NCBI RefSeq assembly: GCF_009664365.1
Contig: NZ_CP044310.1
Location: forward strand, 5,891,501 to 5,955,500
Reading direction: 5' to 3'
From: Paenibacillus xylanilyticus
GTDB taxonomy: Bacteria; Bacillota; Bacilli; Paenibacillales; Paenibacillaceae
Length of the DNA stretch: 64,000 bases
In this document: positions 43,479 through 53,086 of the stretch, piece after piece
Layout of the letters: every line of letters begins with the position of its first letter
Numbering within the stretch: the stretch's first letter is position 1
Translations under genes and position numbers: made by a program
The notes under the pieces: model-generated
Told to the model about the DNA's origin: nothing
The model's database searches: none
The model's input: only the letters and a program-made list of their open reading frames with translations

Positions 43479-44960
43479 ATGCCGTTGTTTAATACAAGGC
43501 GCTCATCATCAGAACACCAAACATCCAGACGTCGTTTTCCATACATACGAACAGCTCTTGGACTCCTTATTCTATGGCTTGTGGCCGTCATGTTATATCA
43601 AACCTATAAACCACTGCCCGCTGGCATTTCCTACGAAAGCCCGGAATATCGCGTAGACGAGGTCGCATTCCTTCATGATCTCACTTATCCGTCCGAAGAC
43701 GGGCAGATGGAACACGAGCAGCAGATTTTTCAGCGCATGCTGCAGATTGTGGAGGAGGCCGGGCAATTTGTTGTGGTGGATATGTTCCTGTTCAACAACT
43801 ATCAGCATAAGGGTCAGCACTTTCCGCCAGTTAGCGTAGAATTCACAGATGCTCTGGTTGCCAAAAAAAAGCAGCATCCGAACATGCAGATTCTGTTCAT
43901 TACGGATGAAGTGAACACCAATTATAATTCGGCACCTAATGAACTGCTCGAACGAATGAAGCAGGCTGGCATTGAAGTTGTGATTACCAATGTGGATCCG
44001 CTCCGGGATTCGACACCCGTATACTCGGCTGTGTGGCGTACGTTCTTCCAATGGTTTGGCCAGTCGGGAGATGGCTGGATTCCGAATCTGATGGCAAGCG
44101 ATGGCCCGGACGTTACGATGCGCTCTTACCTTAAGCTGCTTAATGTAAAGGCCAATCACCGCAAGGTGGTGGTCAGTGAGAAAAAGGCAATTGTCTCCTC
44201 CGGCAACATCCATGATGCTAGTGCCTACCACTCCAATGTGGGGTTTGAAGTTACAGGACCCGTCATTGGAGATATCCTTCAATCGGAACAAGCCGTACTG
44301 GACATATCAGGGGGAGGTCAAGTTCCTTCCTACACAGCTCCTTCCACCGATCCAAACCAAGGCGATCTGCGCATCCGCTATCTGACCGAAGGAAAAGTGA
44401 ATGATGCCGTACTGCATGAGATCAATCTGACGGAAAAAGGGGATACCTTGTGGATGGGCATGTTCTACATTGCTTCTCCAAAAGTACTGGACGCATTGCT
44501 TGATGCTTCCAAACGGGAAGTAGATATCCGGCTTGTGCTTGATCCAAACGAGAATGCATTTGGTCAGGAGAAAATCGGTATCCCGAATCGTCCTGTAGCC
44601 GCCGAGCTGCATGATAAATCGGATGGCAAGATCCAAATCCGCTGGTACAACACAACCAAGGAGCAGTATCACACCAAAATGTTGTATATTGCCAAAGCCA
44701 CCGGGGATCATATTGTGCTTGGCGGATCAACCAACCTTACGCCCCGAAACATGAATGACTATAATCTTGAAAATGAACTATGGGTCGCTGCGCCTGCGGA
44801 TAATGAGTTCAGTCGCAATGTGGCGGATTATTTTGAACGCGTGTGGAATAATGAGGATGCCGAGTTCACTCTGAACCTGGACGAATTCCAGGAGAAAACC
44901 ACTTTCCTGAAGGGAATCCTCTATAAACTGCAGCTCATATTGGGATTTACCACGTTCTAA
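43479..44960 (+). CDS. Membrane-anchored phospholipase D-like protein
   Basis: A 493-residue protein with a basic N-terminus, one membrane helix (about residues 25-43) and two PLD-like halves. The first has NHRKVVVSEKKAIVSSGNIHD, the second YHTKMLYIAKATGDHIVLGGSTNLT. Each keeps the H-x-K pair, but the usual aspartate four residues later is Glu in the first and Ala in the second. It resembles cardiolipin synthase or PLD nuclease families; the substrate is unknown. It is divergent from the CarH-like gene and shares its upstream region. AAAGGGG precedes the ATG. Confidence 0.8.
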   Translation: MPLFNTRRSSSEHQTSRRRFPYIRTALGLLILWLVAVMLYQTYKPLPAGISYESPEYRVDEVAFLHDLTYPSEDGQMEHEQQIFQRMLQIVEEAGQFVVVDMFLFNNYQHKGQHFPPVSVEFTDALVAKKKQHPNMQILFITDEVNTNYNSAPNELLERMKQAGIEVVITNVDPLRDSTPVYSAVWRTFFQWFGQSGDGWIPNLMASDGPDVTMRSYLKLLNVKANHRKVVVSEKKAIVSSGNIHDASAYHSNVGFEVTGPVIGDILQSEQAVLDISGGGQVPSYTAPSTDPNQGDLRIRYLTEGKVNDAVLHEINLTEKGDTLWMGMFYIASPKVLDALLDASKREVDIRLVLDPNENAFGQEKIGIPNRPVAAELHDKSDGKIQIRWYNTTKEQYHTKMLYIAKATGDHIVLGGSTNLTPRNMNDYNLENELWVAAPADNEFSRNVADYFERVWNNEDAEFTLNLDEFQEKTTFLKGILYKLQLILGFTTF

Positions 44961-44982
44961 GCTGCCCTGAGCTGTGTATCGG

Positions 44983-45009
44983 TCGCCTGTGAAATTTCTG
45001 CAGGCGGCT
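44983..45009 (+). terminator. Terminator of the PLD-like gene
   Basis: GTCGCCTG pairs with CAGGCGGC over an 11-nt loop and is followed by TTTTTTT. Confidence 0.88.
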
Positions 45010-45023
45010 TTTTTTGAATGGAC

Positions 45024-45073
45024 TTGACATCTGATGTAAAATATGAAAATATGGTCTCCTAACGACCGTTAGG
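45024..45073 (+). promoter_or_regulatory. Promoter and palindromic operator of the tetR-ykkCD operon
   Basis: TTGACA (45024-45029) is followed after 17 nt by a weak AAATAT, then by the palindrome CCTAACG-AC-CGTTAGG (45058-45073), which overlaps the ribosome binding site of the TetR gene. Such a palindrome at this place is typical of TetR self-regulation. Confidence 0.6.
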
Positions 45074-45076
45074 AAG

Positions 45077-45709
45077 GTGAATAAAATGACAGCACAATCC
45101 ATACGTAATGCGGCCTTGTTCCACTTTGCCAGAGATGGATATGAAGGGGCATCCCTTCGGGCTATTGCTGACGATGTAGGAATTAAGAAACCGTCCATAT
45201 ATGCTCATTTCAGCGGCAAGGAAGACTTGTTCCTCCAGGCACTGGCTCATGCTTTTCAAGAAGTAAAACGCCGTACATTGGAATATTTCCGCGATCATGC
45301 CGAACTTCCCCTGGAAGACAGACTTAAGGGAGTGTTTCCCTGGTTCGAACAGGAATATAACGCCAGCCCTTCAACACGCTTGATGCTGCGCATGTCCTAC
45401 TTCCCCCCTCCCGGACTGTACAACGAAGTCATGGACATCGCGCATCCATTTCTTGATGGCATGGAGCGATCACTGAACCGGCTCCTGCAGCGAGCGGTAC
45501 GTCATGGAGAATTACCTTCCATTCCAACGGAACAAGCTGCCATTGCCTTCATGACCTCTCTTGACGGGATTACCGTGGAAATCATTTATGGGAGCTCACG
45601 TCGGTACAATAGACGTCTTGAGGCGGCATGGCCTGTCTTTTGGCATGGCATTCATCATTTGAACGAAAAGGCACAGAAGATCGTGCCGGAAGGAGAAGCA
45701 TCATCATGA
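45077..45709 (+). CDS. TetR/AcrR family transcriptional regulator
   Basis: A 210-residue regulator with an N-terminal helix-turn-helix (residues 8-50, IRNAALFHFARDGYEGASLRAIADDVGIKKPSIYAHF). The following part is a helical ligand-binding domain. It ends by ATGA overlap with the first SMR exporter gene, so the three genes form one operon. The likely role is to repress the exporter pair until a toxic cation or similar ligand binds. Confidence 0.92.
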   Translation: MNKMTAQSIRNAALFHFARDGYEGASLRAIADDVGIKKPSIYAHFSGKEDLFLQALAHAFQEVKRRTLEYFRDHAELPLEDRLKGVFPWFEQEYNASPSTRLMLRMSYFPPPGLYNEVMDIAHPFLDGMERSLNRLLQRAVRHGELPSIPTEQAAIAFMTSLDGITVEIIYGSSRRYNRRLEAAWPVFWHGIHHLNEKAQKIVPEGEASS

Positions 45710-46050
45710 ACCGCAACTGGTTATACGTATTTATCGGAGGCATCATCGAAATTGTCTGGGTAAGCGGACTGAAGCATGCCTCCAATCTATGGGAATGGGC
45801 ACTGACCGCTGCAGCTATTATCATCAGCTTCGCCCTAATCATCGCAGCCTCCAAGAGATTGCCGGTGGGCACGGTCTATGCCGTATTTACCGGAATCGGT
45901 ACCGCAGGCACCGTGCTGGCGGAAATGCTGCTGTTCGGGGAGCCATTCCGTCTGGCCAAAATCCTGCTGATCGGACTGCTGCTCTGTGGCGTAATCGGAC
46001 TGAAGCTTGTGACGGATCAGCAAGAAGAAGCGAAAGAAGGTGTGGCATAA
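45706..46050 (+). CDS. ykkC: Small multidrug resistance family exporter, YkkC-like subunit
   Basis: A 114-residue, four-helix SMR protein. It has the essential membrane glutamate in GGIIEIVWVSGLKHA, the motif PVGTVYAVFTGIGTAGTVLAEMLLFGEP and GVIGLKLVTD. It is close to YkkC of B. subtilis, half of a heteromeric pair, and to guanidinium exporters. Its ATG overlaps the TetR stop (45706-45709), and AAGGAG lies in the end of the TetR gene. Confidence 0.88.
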   Translation: MNRNWLYVFIGGIIEIVWVSGLKHASNLWEWALTAAAIIISFALIIAASKRLPVGTVYAVFTGIGTAGTVLAEMLLFGEPFRLAKILLIGLLLCGVIGLKLVTDQQEEAKEGVA

Positions 46051-46364
46051 TGGCATGGTTAGCAATTGTAGGCGCAGGCATCTGTGAGATTTTCGGCGTA
46101 ATTGGAATCAATGGCGCTTCGACCAAAAAGGGCTGGCCTTATATCGTGCTTATGCTCATTTCCTTTGTATTCAGCTTCTCACTGCTGTCCTATGCGATGA
46201 CCTCCATTCCGATGGGCACCGCTTACGCTGTCTGGACGGGCATTGGTACCGTTGGCAGCACCTTAACGGGCATGTTCCTGTTCGGTGAGCGCAAGGAGGC
46301 CAAAAGGCTGCTGTTCATTGCCATGATTCTGGTGGCTGCAGTCGGATTGAAACTGATTACGTAA
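46050..46364 (+). CDS. ykkD: Small multidrug resistance family exporter, YkkD-like subunit
   Basis: A 104-residue SMR partner with GAGICEIFGVIGIN (membrane Glu), FSLLSYAMTSIPMGTAYAVWTGIGTVGS and VGLKLIT, matching YkkD. Its start overlaps the previous stop by 1 nt. The two proteins probably insert in opposite topologies to form one antiporter. Confidence 0.88.
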   Translation: MAWLAIVGAGICEIFGVIGINGASTKKGWPYIVLMLISFVFSFSLLSYAMTSIPMGTAYAVWTGIGTVGSTLTGMFLFGERKEAKRLLFIAMILVAAVGLKLIT

Positions 46365-46393
46365 AGATGGTTTTCATTCTGTAAAAACTAGGG

Positions 46394-46413
46394 CGACTTC
46401 CATCTGGAAGTCG
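46394..46413 (+). terminator. Terminator of the tetR-ykkCD operon
   Basis: CGACTTCCA pairs with TGGAAGTCG over a 2-nt centre and is followed by TCTTTTT. It lies 30 nt after the ykkD stop. Confidence 0.88.
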
Positions 46414-46475
46414 TCTTTTTGGTATATCATGTAAATAGGCATATGTACTCTGTGAATATGGAAAGGATGACTGGT

Positions 46476-46607
46476 ATGAAGAAATGGTTGGTCGGTCTCA
46501 GCTCGCTTGCAGGCTATTCATTCCTAGCCCTCCTGGCTGCATTTTATCTGGTTGCACTGACAGTCATCATTATTCTGGCCATACATGCCTTCGGGAATGG
46601 AGCATAG
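46476..46607 (+). CDS. Possible small membrane protein, unknown
   Basis: A 43-residue frame MKKWLVGLSS..., with one long hydrophobic segment (residues about 12-38) and a short polar end. AAAGGATG precedes the ATG. Two in-frame ATG codons lie 6 codons or less upstream. Size and sequence fit a small membrane peptide, but no family is recognised and the upstream terminator would require its own promoter. Confidence 0.4.
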   Translation: MKKWLVGLSSLAGYSFLALLAAFYLVALTVIIILAIHAFGNGA

Positions 46608-46809
46608 TTCTTTACACGTTCTTACGTTTATCCACGGCAATGCTCACTTCCACCTCTCTCTCCTCCTTGAAAAACCGAACTGCTCTGATTGTTTAAATTT
46701 CCAATTCCCTCCCATTTGAATTCGCCCTTCCACTTCGTTTATACTTGTTTTGACCCTGAAGTCAATTCAAGAACTCATAAGTTCCGCAGATGAGGTGAAG
46801 GTATCGTAA

Positions 46810-47760
46810 ATGAATCCAATTCATGAAATGAATGAGAAGAAAAAACTCATTATAACGACAGCTCTCAAGCTGTTTTCTGCTAAAGGCAGTGCTGCAACGT
46901 CCATGCAGGAAATTGCGGAGCTATGCGGCATGTCCAAGGGAAGCCTCTACCTGATTTTCAAATCCAAAGAGGAATTGGAAGCCAGTACGATGGAGTACTG
47001 CATCTATACCCTGCTGGATGAAATGTCACAGATTGAACATGAGGCTGGCCTCACATCACGAGAACGTCTGCACAAGCAGATTGAGACGCTGCTGCTTCAT
47101 GTATCCGAATTAAAAGAATTCCTTCGGGTGCAGCTGCGCAGCATGATGATGGATGATGAGCAGCAGCATCCCGGCAGGAAATGCGACCCGCATCAAAGGG
47201 ATATGGAGATCCGAACCCTGCACTGGTTCAAGGATAAGCTGGAGGATCTGTACGGTCCCGAGATTGAGCCATATACTGTGGATCTTATTTTGCTGACGCA
47301 CGGACTTTTCCTGTCCTACATCAAGATCTGGTTTACGGAGATGCCATCCCTTACCGTATCCAAAATGGCCGCGAATCTGCTGCAAACGATGGATTATGCA
47401 GCGTACGGTTTGCTGGATCAGCGACCTGAGCCTTTGATTAGCTTGGAAAACTGGCCGGCATGGACCAGCGAATCCAATACGGATTCCACCATGATGCGTC
47501 ACCCCATTCACATCATCAAACAGATGCAGGATATCGTAACTACCGATCTGTCCGCAGGACAATCCCGAAACGATGCGTTAGAAACCATCGCCATTCTCAA
47601 GCAGGAAATGATGGAATTCACGCCGCGCCGGGCCATTATCCTGGGCATGATGCACAACCTGGAGAACATTCCTGCCATCGAATCGTTGCACTCCGAGCTT
47701 CAGCATATTCTGGATGCCATGTATAGCCGGTTCATCCAGGCTGACTCGTCAAACAAATAG
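46810..47760 (+). CDS. TetR family regulator of the RND pump
   Basis: A 316-residue protein, long for TetR (usually about 200). The N-terminal helix-turn-helix covers residues 10-55 (KLIITTALKLFSAKGSAATSMQEIAELCGMSKGSLYLIF). The C-terminal extension of about 100 residues is helical and polar and not recognised. It lies 35 nt upstream of the RND transporter gene, so it probably controls it. A TTGAC-N6-GTCAA inverted repeat at 46750-46765 is a candidate operator. Confidence 0.88.
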   Translation: MNPIHEMNEKKKLIITTALKLFSAKGSAATSMQEIAELCGMSKGSLYLIFKSKEELEASTMEYCIYTLLDEMSQIEHEAGLTSRERLHKQIETLLLHVSELKEFLRVQLRSMMMDDEQQHPGRKCDPHQRDMEIRTLHWFKDKLEDLYGPEIEPYTVDLILLTHGLFLSYIKIWFTEMPSLTVSKMAANLLQTMDYAAYGLLDQRPEPLISLENWPAWTSESNTDSTMMRHPIHIIKQMQDIVTTDLSAGQSRNDALETIAILKQEMMEFTPRRAIILGMMHNLENIPAIESLHSELQHILDAMYSRFIQADSSNK

Positions 47761-47795
47761 AAACAGGGAGAACAGAGAGGAGAAGAGACCATCGT

Positions 47796-50700
47796 ATGAA
47801 AGGAATCATTAATTTTTCACTGAACAACAAGTTTGCGATCTGGATCCTGACCATTATCATTTCCTTCGCTGGTTTGTACAGCGGACTGACGATGAAACAG
47901 GAAACCATCCCAAACATCAATGTGCCATTTCTAAGTGTCACGGCGATTGATCCCGGAGCGGCTCCAGAAGGTATCGTAGAGGATGTGACCAAGCCGCTGG
48001 AACAGACTCTGCGCAATGTGGAGGGAATCAAGACACTCACTTCCACATCCATGGAGAATGCGGCTTCCATCACACTGGAATTTGATTATGGAACAGATCT
48101 GGACAATGCTACTGCAGCTGTTCGCGAGGCGCTAAATGAAGTGCAGCTTCCGGACGGTGTACAGAAACCGACCATTTCCAAATTCAGCATCAATTCATTC
48201 CCGGTTGTCTCACTGAGCTTGTCCGATAAGGACGGCGGAGATCTGGAGCAGTTGACCAGACTCGTTGAATCCGATATTCAGCCTGCACTCGAAGATATCG
48301 ACGGTGTAGCCCAAGTACAGGTTTCCGGTCAGTATGTCAAGGAAGTTCAACTGAAGTTCAACCAGGACAAAATGAATGAACTCGGCCTGACAGAAGATAC
48401 CGTTAACAGCATCGTTCAAGGTTCCTCTGTCCGCGTTCCACTCGGATTGTTCGAACTGGACGAAGCACAAAAAGCCGTTGTAGTTGATGGTAACATCATT
48501 GATCTTGATGACCTGAAGAACCTTGCCATTCCTGTGGTACCTAGCGGCGCAGGTGCTGCAGCAGATCCATCTGCTCAAGCAGGCGGTGCTGCAGGCCAAG
48601 CAACAGCTCCGGATGCCGCACAGGGATCGACCCCGTCTGCCGCACCATCCGCGGGTGGAAATGCAAGTGCAGGCAGTGCTTCCGGTGCTGCCAATGCCGC
48701 AGGAATTCCTACGGTGAAATTAAGCGAGATCGCGAACATTGAGGTTATCGGTCAGGCCGAATCCATTTCACGGACAGATGGCATGGAGTCCATCGGTATC
48801 TCCATCGTGAAATCCAATGACGCCAATACCGTGGATGTCGTGAATGCCGTTAAAGACAAAGCGGAAGAATTGCAGTCGCAATTCAAAAATGCCCAACTGA
48901 CGGTATTGCTTGACCAAGGTAAGCCGATTCAGGATTCCGTCAATACGATGCTTGGCAAAGCGGTGTTTGGTGCCCTGTTTGCCATCCTGATCATCCTGTT
49001 GTTCCTGCGCAATATTCGTTCAACCATTATCTCGATTATCTCGATCCCGCTCTCCTTGCTCATGGCATTGACTGCGCTCCTGCTCATGGACATTACACTG
49101 AACATGATGACTCTGGGCGCCATGACCGTTGCCATTGGACGGGTCGTGGATGACTCGATCGTTGTTATCGAGAACATTTATCGCAGATTGACCCTGAAGG
49201 GAGAGAAACTGAAAGGCCGTGAACTGATCCGGGAAGCAACTCGTGAAATGTTCATTCCGATCCTCTCTTCCACAATCGTAACCATCGCCGTGTTCCTGCC
49301 ACTGGCACTCGTTAGCGGTATGGTAGGCGAACTCTTCATGCCATTTGCATTAACCATGGTATTTGCGCTGCTGGCATCCTTGCTAGTAGCTATCACCATC
49401 GTTCCGATGCTGGCTCATACCCTGTTCCGCAAAGGCCTGAAGAACAAGCAAAATCATGAGGAAAAACCAGGGAAGATGGCAGAGGGTTACAAACGCCTGC
49501 TGAACTGGACACTTTCGCATAAAATCATTACCGTTGGCATCGCCGTAGTCTTGCTCGTCGGCAGTTTGTTCCTGTATCCGTTCATTGGTGCAAGCTTCTT
49601 GCCAGAACAGCAGGACAAATATGTGACGATCACATACAGCCCGGAAACCGGCTCCCTGCGTGAAGACGTTGAAAAAGAAGCGCTTGCTGCTGAGAAATAT
49701 TTGCTGAAGCAGCCTGGCCTGGAGAAAATGCAGTATTCCATCGGCGGCAGCAATCCACTGAGCAGCTTGGGTGGAGGAAGCTCGAACTCGGCACTCTTCT
49801 ATATCGAATACAATGAAGATACCAAAGATTTCAGCCAAGTGAAGGAACAGCTTGTAGAAGGTTTGCGTAAAGAAGTTCCCGTAGGTACCTGGAGTGAGCT
49901 GGATATGTCCGGCGGTCTGGGAGGCAGCAGCCTGAGCATCTCCATCTACGGCGACAATGTGGAACAGCTCAAGCCTGTCACGGATGAAGTGTTCAAGCTG
50001 GTTGAAGCAGATACCGAAAACTTCGAAAAAGCTGACACCACACTCTCTGACACGTATGGTCAATATACCCTCGTTGCAGATCAGGAAAAGCTGAGCTCGC
50101 TCGGTCTGACTGCAGGCCAATTGGCTATGGCACTGAGCCCTGTACAGGAACGCCCGGTACTGACGGAAGTGGATATTGATAACAAAACCTATAAAGTGTA
50201 TGTCGAGACAGATCAGAAGACATTCGACAGCATCACTGACATTGAAAATGAGACCGTGACTTCTCCGCTCGGCATCCAAGTACCGATCAAGGATGTTGCA
50301 AACGTTGAAGAAGGCACTTCTCCGAACTCGATCATGCGCATTGACGGCAAAGTCGTTGCACAAGTTTCGGCTACCATCCTGGCTTCCGATGTGCAGAAGG
50401 CTTCACAAAACCTGCAGGATAACATCGACAAGCTGGACCTGCCTGATGGCGTTGAGGTGAAATTTGGCGGTACAACCGAGCAGATCAATGACACCTTTAC
50501 CCAACTCGGTCTTGCCATGCTGGCAGCCATCGCCATTGTATACTTTGTACTTGTCGTTACATTTGGCGGCGGTCTCGCACCATTCGCCATCCTGTTCTCC
50601 CTGCCGTTTACCGTTATTGGTATCATGGTAGGTCTGTTCCTGGCTGGCGGCACCATTGACGTCTCTGCCATGATGGGTGGACTGATGCTGATCGGGATCG

Positions 50701-51008
50701 TAGTCACCAATGCAATCGTCCTGATCGACCGTGTCATTCACATGGAGAAAGACGGCATGTCTACGCGTGAAGCCTTGCTTGAAGCAGGGGCAACACGTCT
50801 GCGTCCAATCCTGATGACTGCTCTTGCAACGATTGGTGCCTTGCTGCCACTCGTTACTGGACTGGAAGAAAGTGCGGGAATTATCTCGAAAGGCTTGGGT
50901 ATTACCGTTATCGGCGGTCTGATCAGCTCTACGCTGCTCACCCTGGTTATTGTGCCGATCGTGTATGAATTCCTGATGAAATTCAAGAAGAAAAGAATCG
51001 AAGATTAA
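47796..51008 (+). CDS. RND family efflux transporter (AcrB/SwrC-like)
   Basis: A 1070-residue, twelve-helix RND pump with two repeated halves and two large extracytoplasmic loops. The proton-relay motif in helix 4 reads AIGRVVDDSIVVIENI (double Asp), and FLPLALVSGMVGELFMPFA follows. It resembles SwrC (YerP) of B. subtilis, involved in surfactin export, and other Gram-positive HAE1-type pumps. An Ala/Gly/Ser/Pro-rich stretch at about residues 248-305 is inserted in the first large loop. No membrane fusion protein gene is adjacent. Start follows GGAGAAGAGACC. Confidence 0.93.
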   Translation: MKGIINFSLNNKFAIWILTIIISFAGLYSGLTMKQETIPNINVPFLSVTAIDPGAAPEGIVEDVTKPLEQTLRNVEGIKTLTSTSMENAASITLEFDYGTDLDNATAAVREALNEVQLPDGVQKPTISKFSINSFPVVSLSLSDKDGGDLEQLTRLVESDIQPALEDIDGVAQVQVSGQYVKEVQLKFNQDKMNELGLTEDTVNSIVQGSSVRVPLGLFELDEAQKAVVVDGNIIDLDDLKNLAIPVVPSGAGAAADPSAQAGGAAGQATAPDAAQGSTPSAAPSAGGNASAGSASGAANAAGIPTVKLSEIANIEVIGQAESISRTDGMESIGISIVKSNDANTVDVVNAVKDKAEELQSQFKNAQLTVLLDQGKPIQDSVNTMLGKAVFGALFAILIILLFLRNIRSTIISIISIPLSLLMALTALLLMDITLNMMTLGAMTVAIGRVVDDSIVVIENIYRRLTLKGEKLKGRELIREATREMFIPILSSTIVTIAVFLPLALVSGMVGELFMPFALTMVFALLASLLVAITIVPMLAHTLFRKGLKNKQNHEEKPGKMAEGYKRLLNWTLSHKIITVGIAVVLLVGSLFLYPFIGASFLPEQQDKYVTITYSPETGSLREDVEKEALAAEKYLLKQPGLEKMQYSIGGSNPLSSLGGGSSNSALFYIEYNEDTKDFSQVKEQLVEGLRKEVPVGTWSELDMSGGLGGSSLSISIYGDNVEQLKPVTDEVFKLVEADTENFEKADTTLSDTYGQYTLVADQEKLSSLGLTAGQLAMALSPVQERPVLTEVDIDNKTYKVYVETDQKTFDSITDIENETVTSPLGIQVPIKDVANVEEGTSPNSIMRIDGKVVAQVSATILASDVQKASQNLQDNIDKLDLPDGVEVKFGGTTEQINDTFTQLGLAMLAAIAIVYFVLVVTFGGGLAPFAILFSLPFTVIGIMVGLFLAGGTIDVSAMMGGLMLIGIVVTNAIVLIDRVIHMEKDGMSTREALLEAGATRLRPILMTALATIGALLPLVTGLEESAGIISKGLGITVIGGLISSTLLTLVIVPIVYEFLMKFKKKRIED

Positions 51009-51409
51009 GCTGCTCCATTGAATTTCGGTTCATAAAGAGCAATACGGAATTATAAAAAACCTCCTGGTTCTCCATTGGAATGATTGACCATTTCAATGAG
51101 ATCAGGAGGTTTTTTGGTTTGACCATTAAGGGGCCCCTTCCCTAAATGTCAGGTAAAACGACACTAATCTGAACCTGGATTATTCAATATTACAAAGAAA
51201 GAAGTCTAGTTTGTGATGTAAAACAAATCAGCGTTAGATTTCAGCCCATCATCGGTAAACGGACTTATAATATAGCTTAATTATGTAAGTTAACGGATTT
51301 TAGACAGGTCATCCAGCTCGTACATCACAACATAACAGACGCTCTTCAGAAACCTGCATCATGAGGCGGGATTGCAATCGACATGCAATTGGGGAAGGAC
51401 GGTGGTTGT
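51009..51409. other. Gap between RND pump and PucR gene
   Basis: About 400 nt. It holds the RND terminator (51054-51115) and an AT-rich region with a TATAAT-like word near 51266 but no clear -35. No gene or repeat was recognised. Confidence 0.45.
51054..51115 (+). terminator. Terminator of the RND pump gene
   Basis: AAAAAACCTCCTG pairs with CAGGAGGTTTTTT, and inner arms CATTGGAAT/ATTTCAATG extend the stem. The plus strand ends in a T-run. The A-run on the other side would let it work in reverse too. Confidence 0.88.
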
Positions 51410-53086
51410 ATGGGGGAAACGACGCTCCAACTTCAGATGAGAGACATGTTGAAACGGCCTGTATTTCGCAAGGCAGAGGTACTGGCCAGTGAACGGGCAC
51501 TGGAGAGGTATGTCCGTTGGGTCCATATTATGGAGGTACCGGATGTAGGCGATTTGTTAAACGGAGGAGAACTGGTGCTGACTACCGGCATCGGCTGGCA
51601 GGCTGATGAGCAGCAAGGTTTGTCTTTTCTGCGGCAGTTAATTGCCCGTGGTGCGGCTGGACTCTGTATCGAACTGGGGATTCACACCAAGGCACAACTT
51701 GGAGCGATGAAGGAAATCGCAGCAGCAGATGACTTTCCACTGATCTGGTTCCATGAACAAGTCCGCTATATTGATATTACACAGGACCTGCACTTCGCCC
51801 TGATTCGCAATCATCAGCGGATGCTCGCCGAACTCGACAATCTGACTACCTCGTTCAACCAGCTCCTGCTAAACGGAGACGGCGTACAGCCGCTGCTTCG
51901 CTTGTTATCACGCACAACCGGCTGCCCGGTTGCATTATACCCACTCGAGGGGGAAGCCAGTGCTGTTCCTTATTGTCCACCAGAACAATTGGAGAACCGC
52001 AGAATGGCTTGGTTAACCCAGCGCAACCATTCACCTGAGTCAGGACAATCAAGCCATTCCCATCGTTTGGAGCAGCCCATGAATGCCTATACCCTGCCTG
52101 TTCAAGCGCTCGATTACACCTTCGCAGACCTGGTGCTCTTTCTCGAGAAACTTCCCGAACACGAGCCCGAGTCACTGCGTCACAAACCTACTGATGAATT
52201 TGTCATTCAGGCACTGGAGCGCTGCGCGGCCGCTATTGCACAGGACTGGATGCGAACCAAATACATGGAGGAGAAACGTCGTTACAAGGAAGATATGTGG
52301 GTCATCGACTGGCTGAACGGACATCACACGGCCAAGGAAATTCAAGAGTACCTGTCCGCCAGCCCCCAGCTTGCTGCCAGCAAAGGCACCGTCGTTTTGT
52401 TTGACAGTAATCCGAATTATACCGACAGCCTCAAGCTGCAGAAGCTGCTTATCCAGCGCAATATCGTCGCCCGCTCTGTATTCTCCAGGGAAGGGTTCTC
52501 CCTGTTCAGCACGGTATTGAATCATCAGATCATCCTGATCATCCTCGATCCTCAGCCAGGTCCTCAGCGCAAAAGCCATCTCTGGCGCTGCATAGAGCAG
52601 CTCCAGCAGCACGAAACCGACCAGACCCATCGTCTGTTCTCCGGTCTGCTGGGCATCGGTCACAGCTGTGCCGATTTGTCACGACTCAAGGACAGCCTGG
52701 ATACGGCCAAGGAAACGCTGCGCATTCAAAAGGATACCGGACCCATGCAGCAGCCGTTTTACAGCAATCTCCACGGTTACCGCATCATCGCCGGGATGAA
52801 GCAGAGCGGTAATCTCGAGGATTTTATTGAGGAATACCTCGGCCCCGTCATCCGGCATGATGCAGAGAAAGGCGGCCAGCTGCTGCGCACACTCAAGCAA
52901 TATTTCGTGCTGTGCTGCTCCAAACAGGAGACCGCTACTGCCCTATTCATTGTCAGACAGACCCTCTATCACCGGCTCGACAAAATCGAAGCTTTGCTCG
53001 GAGAAGACTATATCCTCCCCGAGAAACGCGTCGCCATCGAACTCGCCATCTACGCTTATGAATACGTTCATGGCCCAATTGCATAG
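51410..53086 (+). CDS. PucR family transcriptional regulator
   Basis: A 558-residue protein with an N-terminal PucR domain (about residues 8-120, with VPDVGDLLNGGELVLTTGIGW and GAAGLCIELG) and a C-terminal PucR-type helix-turn-helix (about 495-555, LLRTLKQYFVLCCSKQETATALFIVRQTLYHRLDKIE). Family members regulate purine or pyrimidine catabolism; here it converges on a pyrimidine degradation operon and is its likely regulator. The ATG at 51410-51412 is favoured by GGTGG 4 nt before it; an in-frame ATG nine codons upstream is possible. It overlaps the opposite-strand gene by 19 nt. Confidence 0.88.
   Translation: MGETTLQLQMRDMLKRPVFRKAEVLASERALERYVRWVHIMEVPDVGDLLNGGELVLTTGIGWQADEQQGLSFLRQLIARGAAGLCIELGIHTKAQLGAMKEIAAADDFPLIWFHEQVRYIDITQDLHFALIRNHQRMLAELDNLTTSFNQLLLNGDGVQPLLRLLSRTTGCPVALYPLEGEASAVPYCPPEQLENRRMAWLTQRNHSPESGQSSHSHRLEQPMNAYTLPVQALDYTFADLVLFLEKLPEHEPESLRHKPTDEFVIQALERCAAAIAQDWMRTKYMEEKRRYKEDMWVIDWLNGHHTAKEIQEYLSASPQLAASKGTVVLFDSNPNYTDSLKLQKLLIQRNIVARSVFSREGFSLFSTVLNHQIILIILDPQPGPQRKSHLWRCIEQLQQHETDQTHRLFSGLLGIGHSCADLSRLKDSLDTAKETLRIQKDTGPMQQPFYSNLHGYRIIAGMKQSGNLEDFIEEYLGPVIRHDAEKGGQLLRTLKQYFVLCCSKQETATALFIVRQTLYHRLDKIEALLGEDYILPEKRVAIELAIYAYEYVHGPIA

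Noticed and set aside
44961..45076. Possible ykkC guanidine-I riboswitch upstream of the SMR pair
   Set aside because: The leader is short, holds a terminator, a promoter and a palindrome, and the SMR genes overlap the TetR gene.
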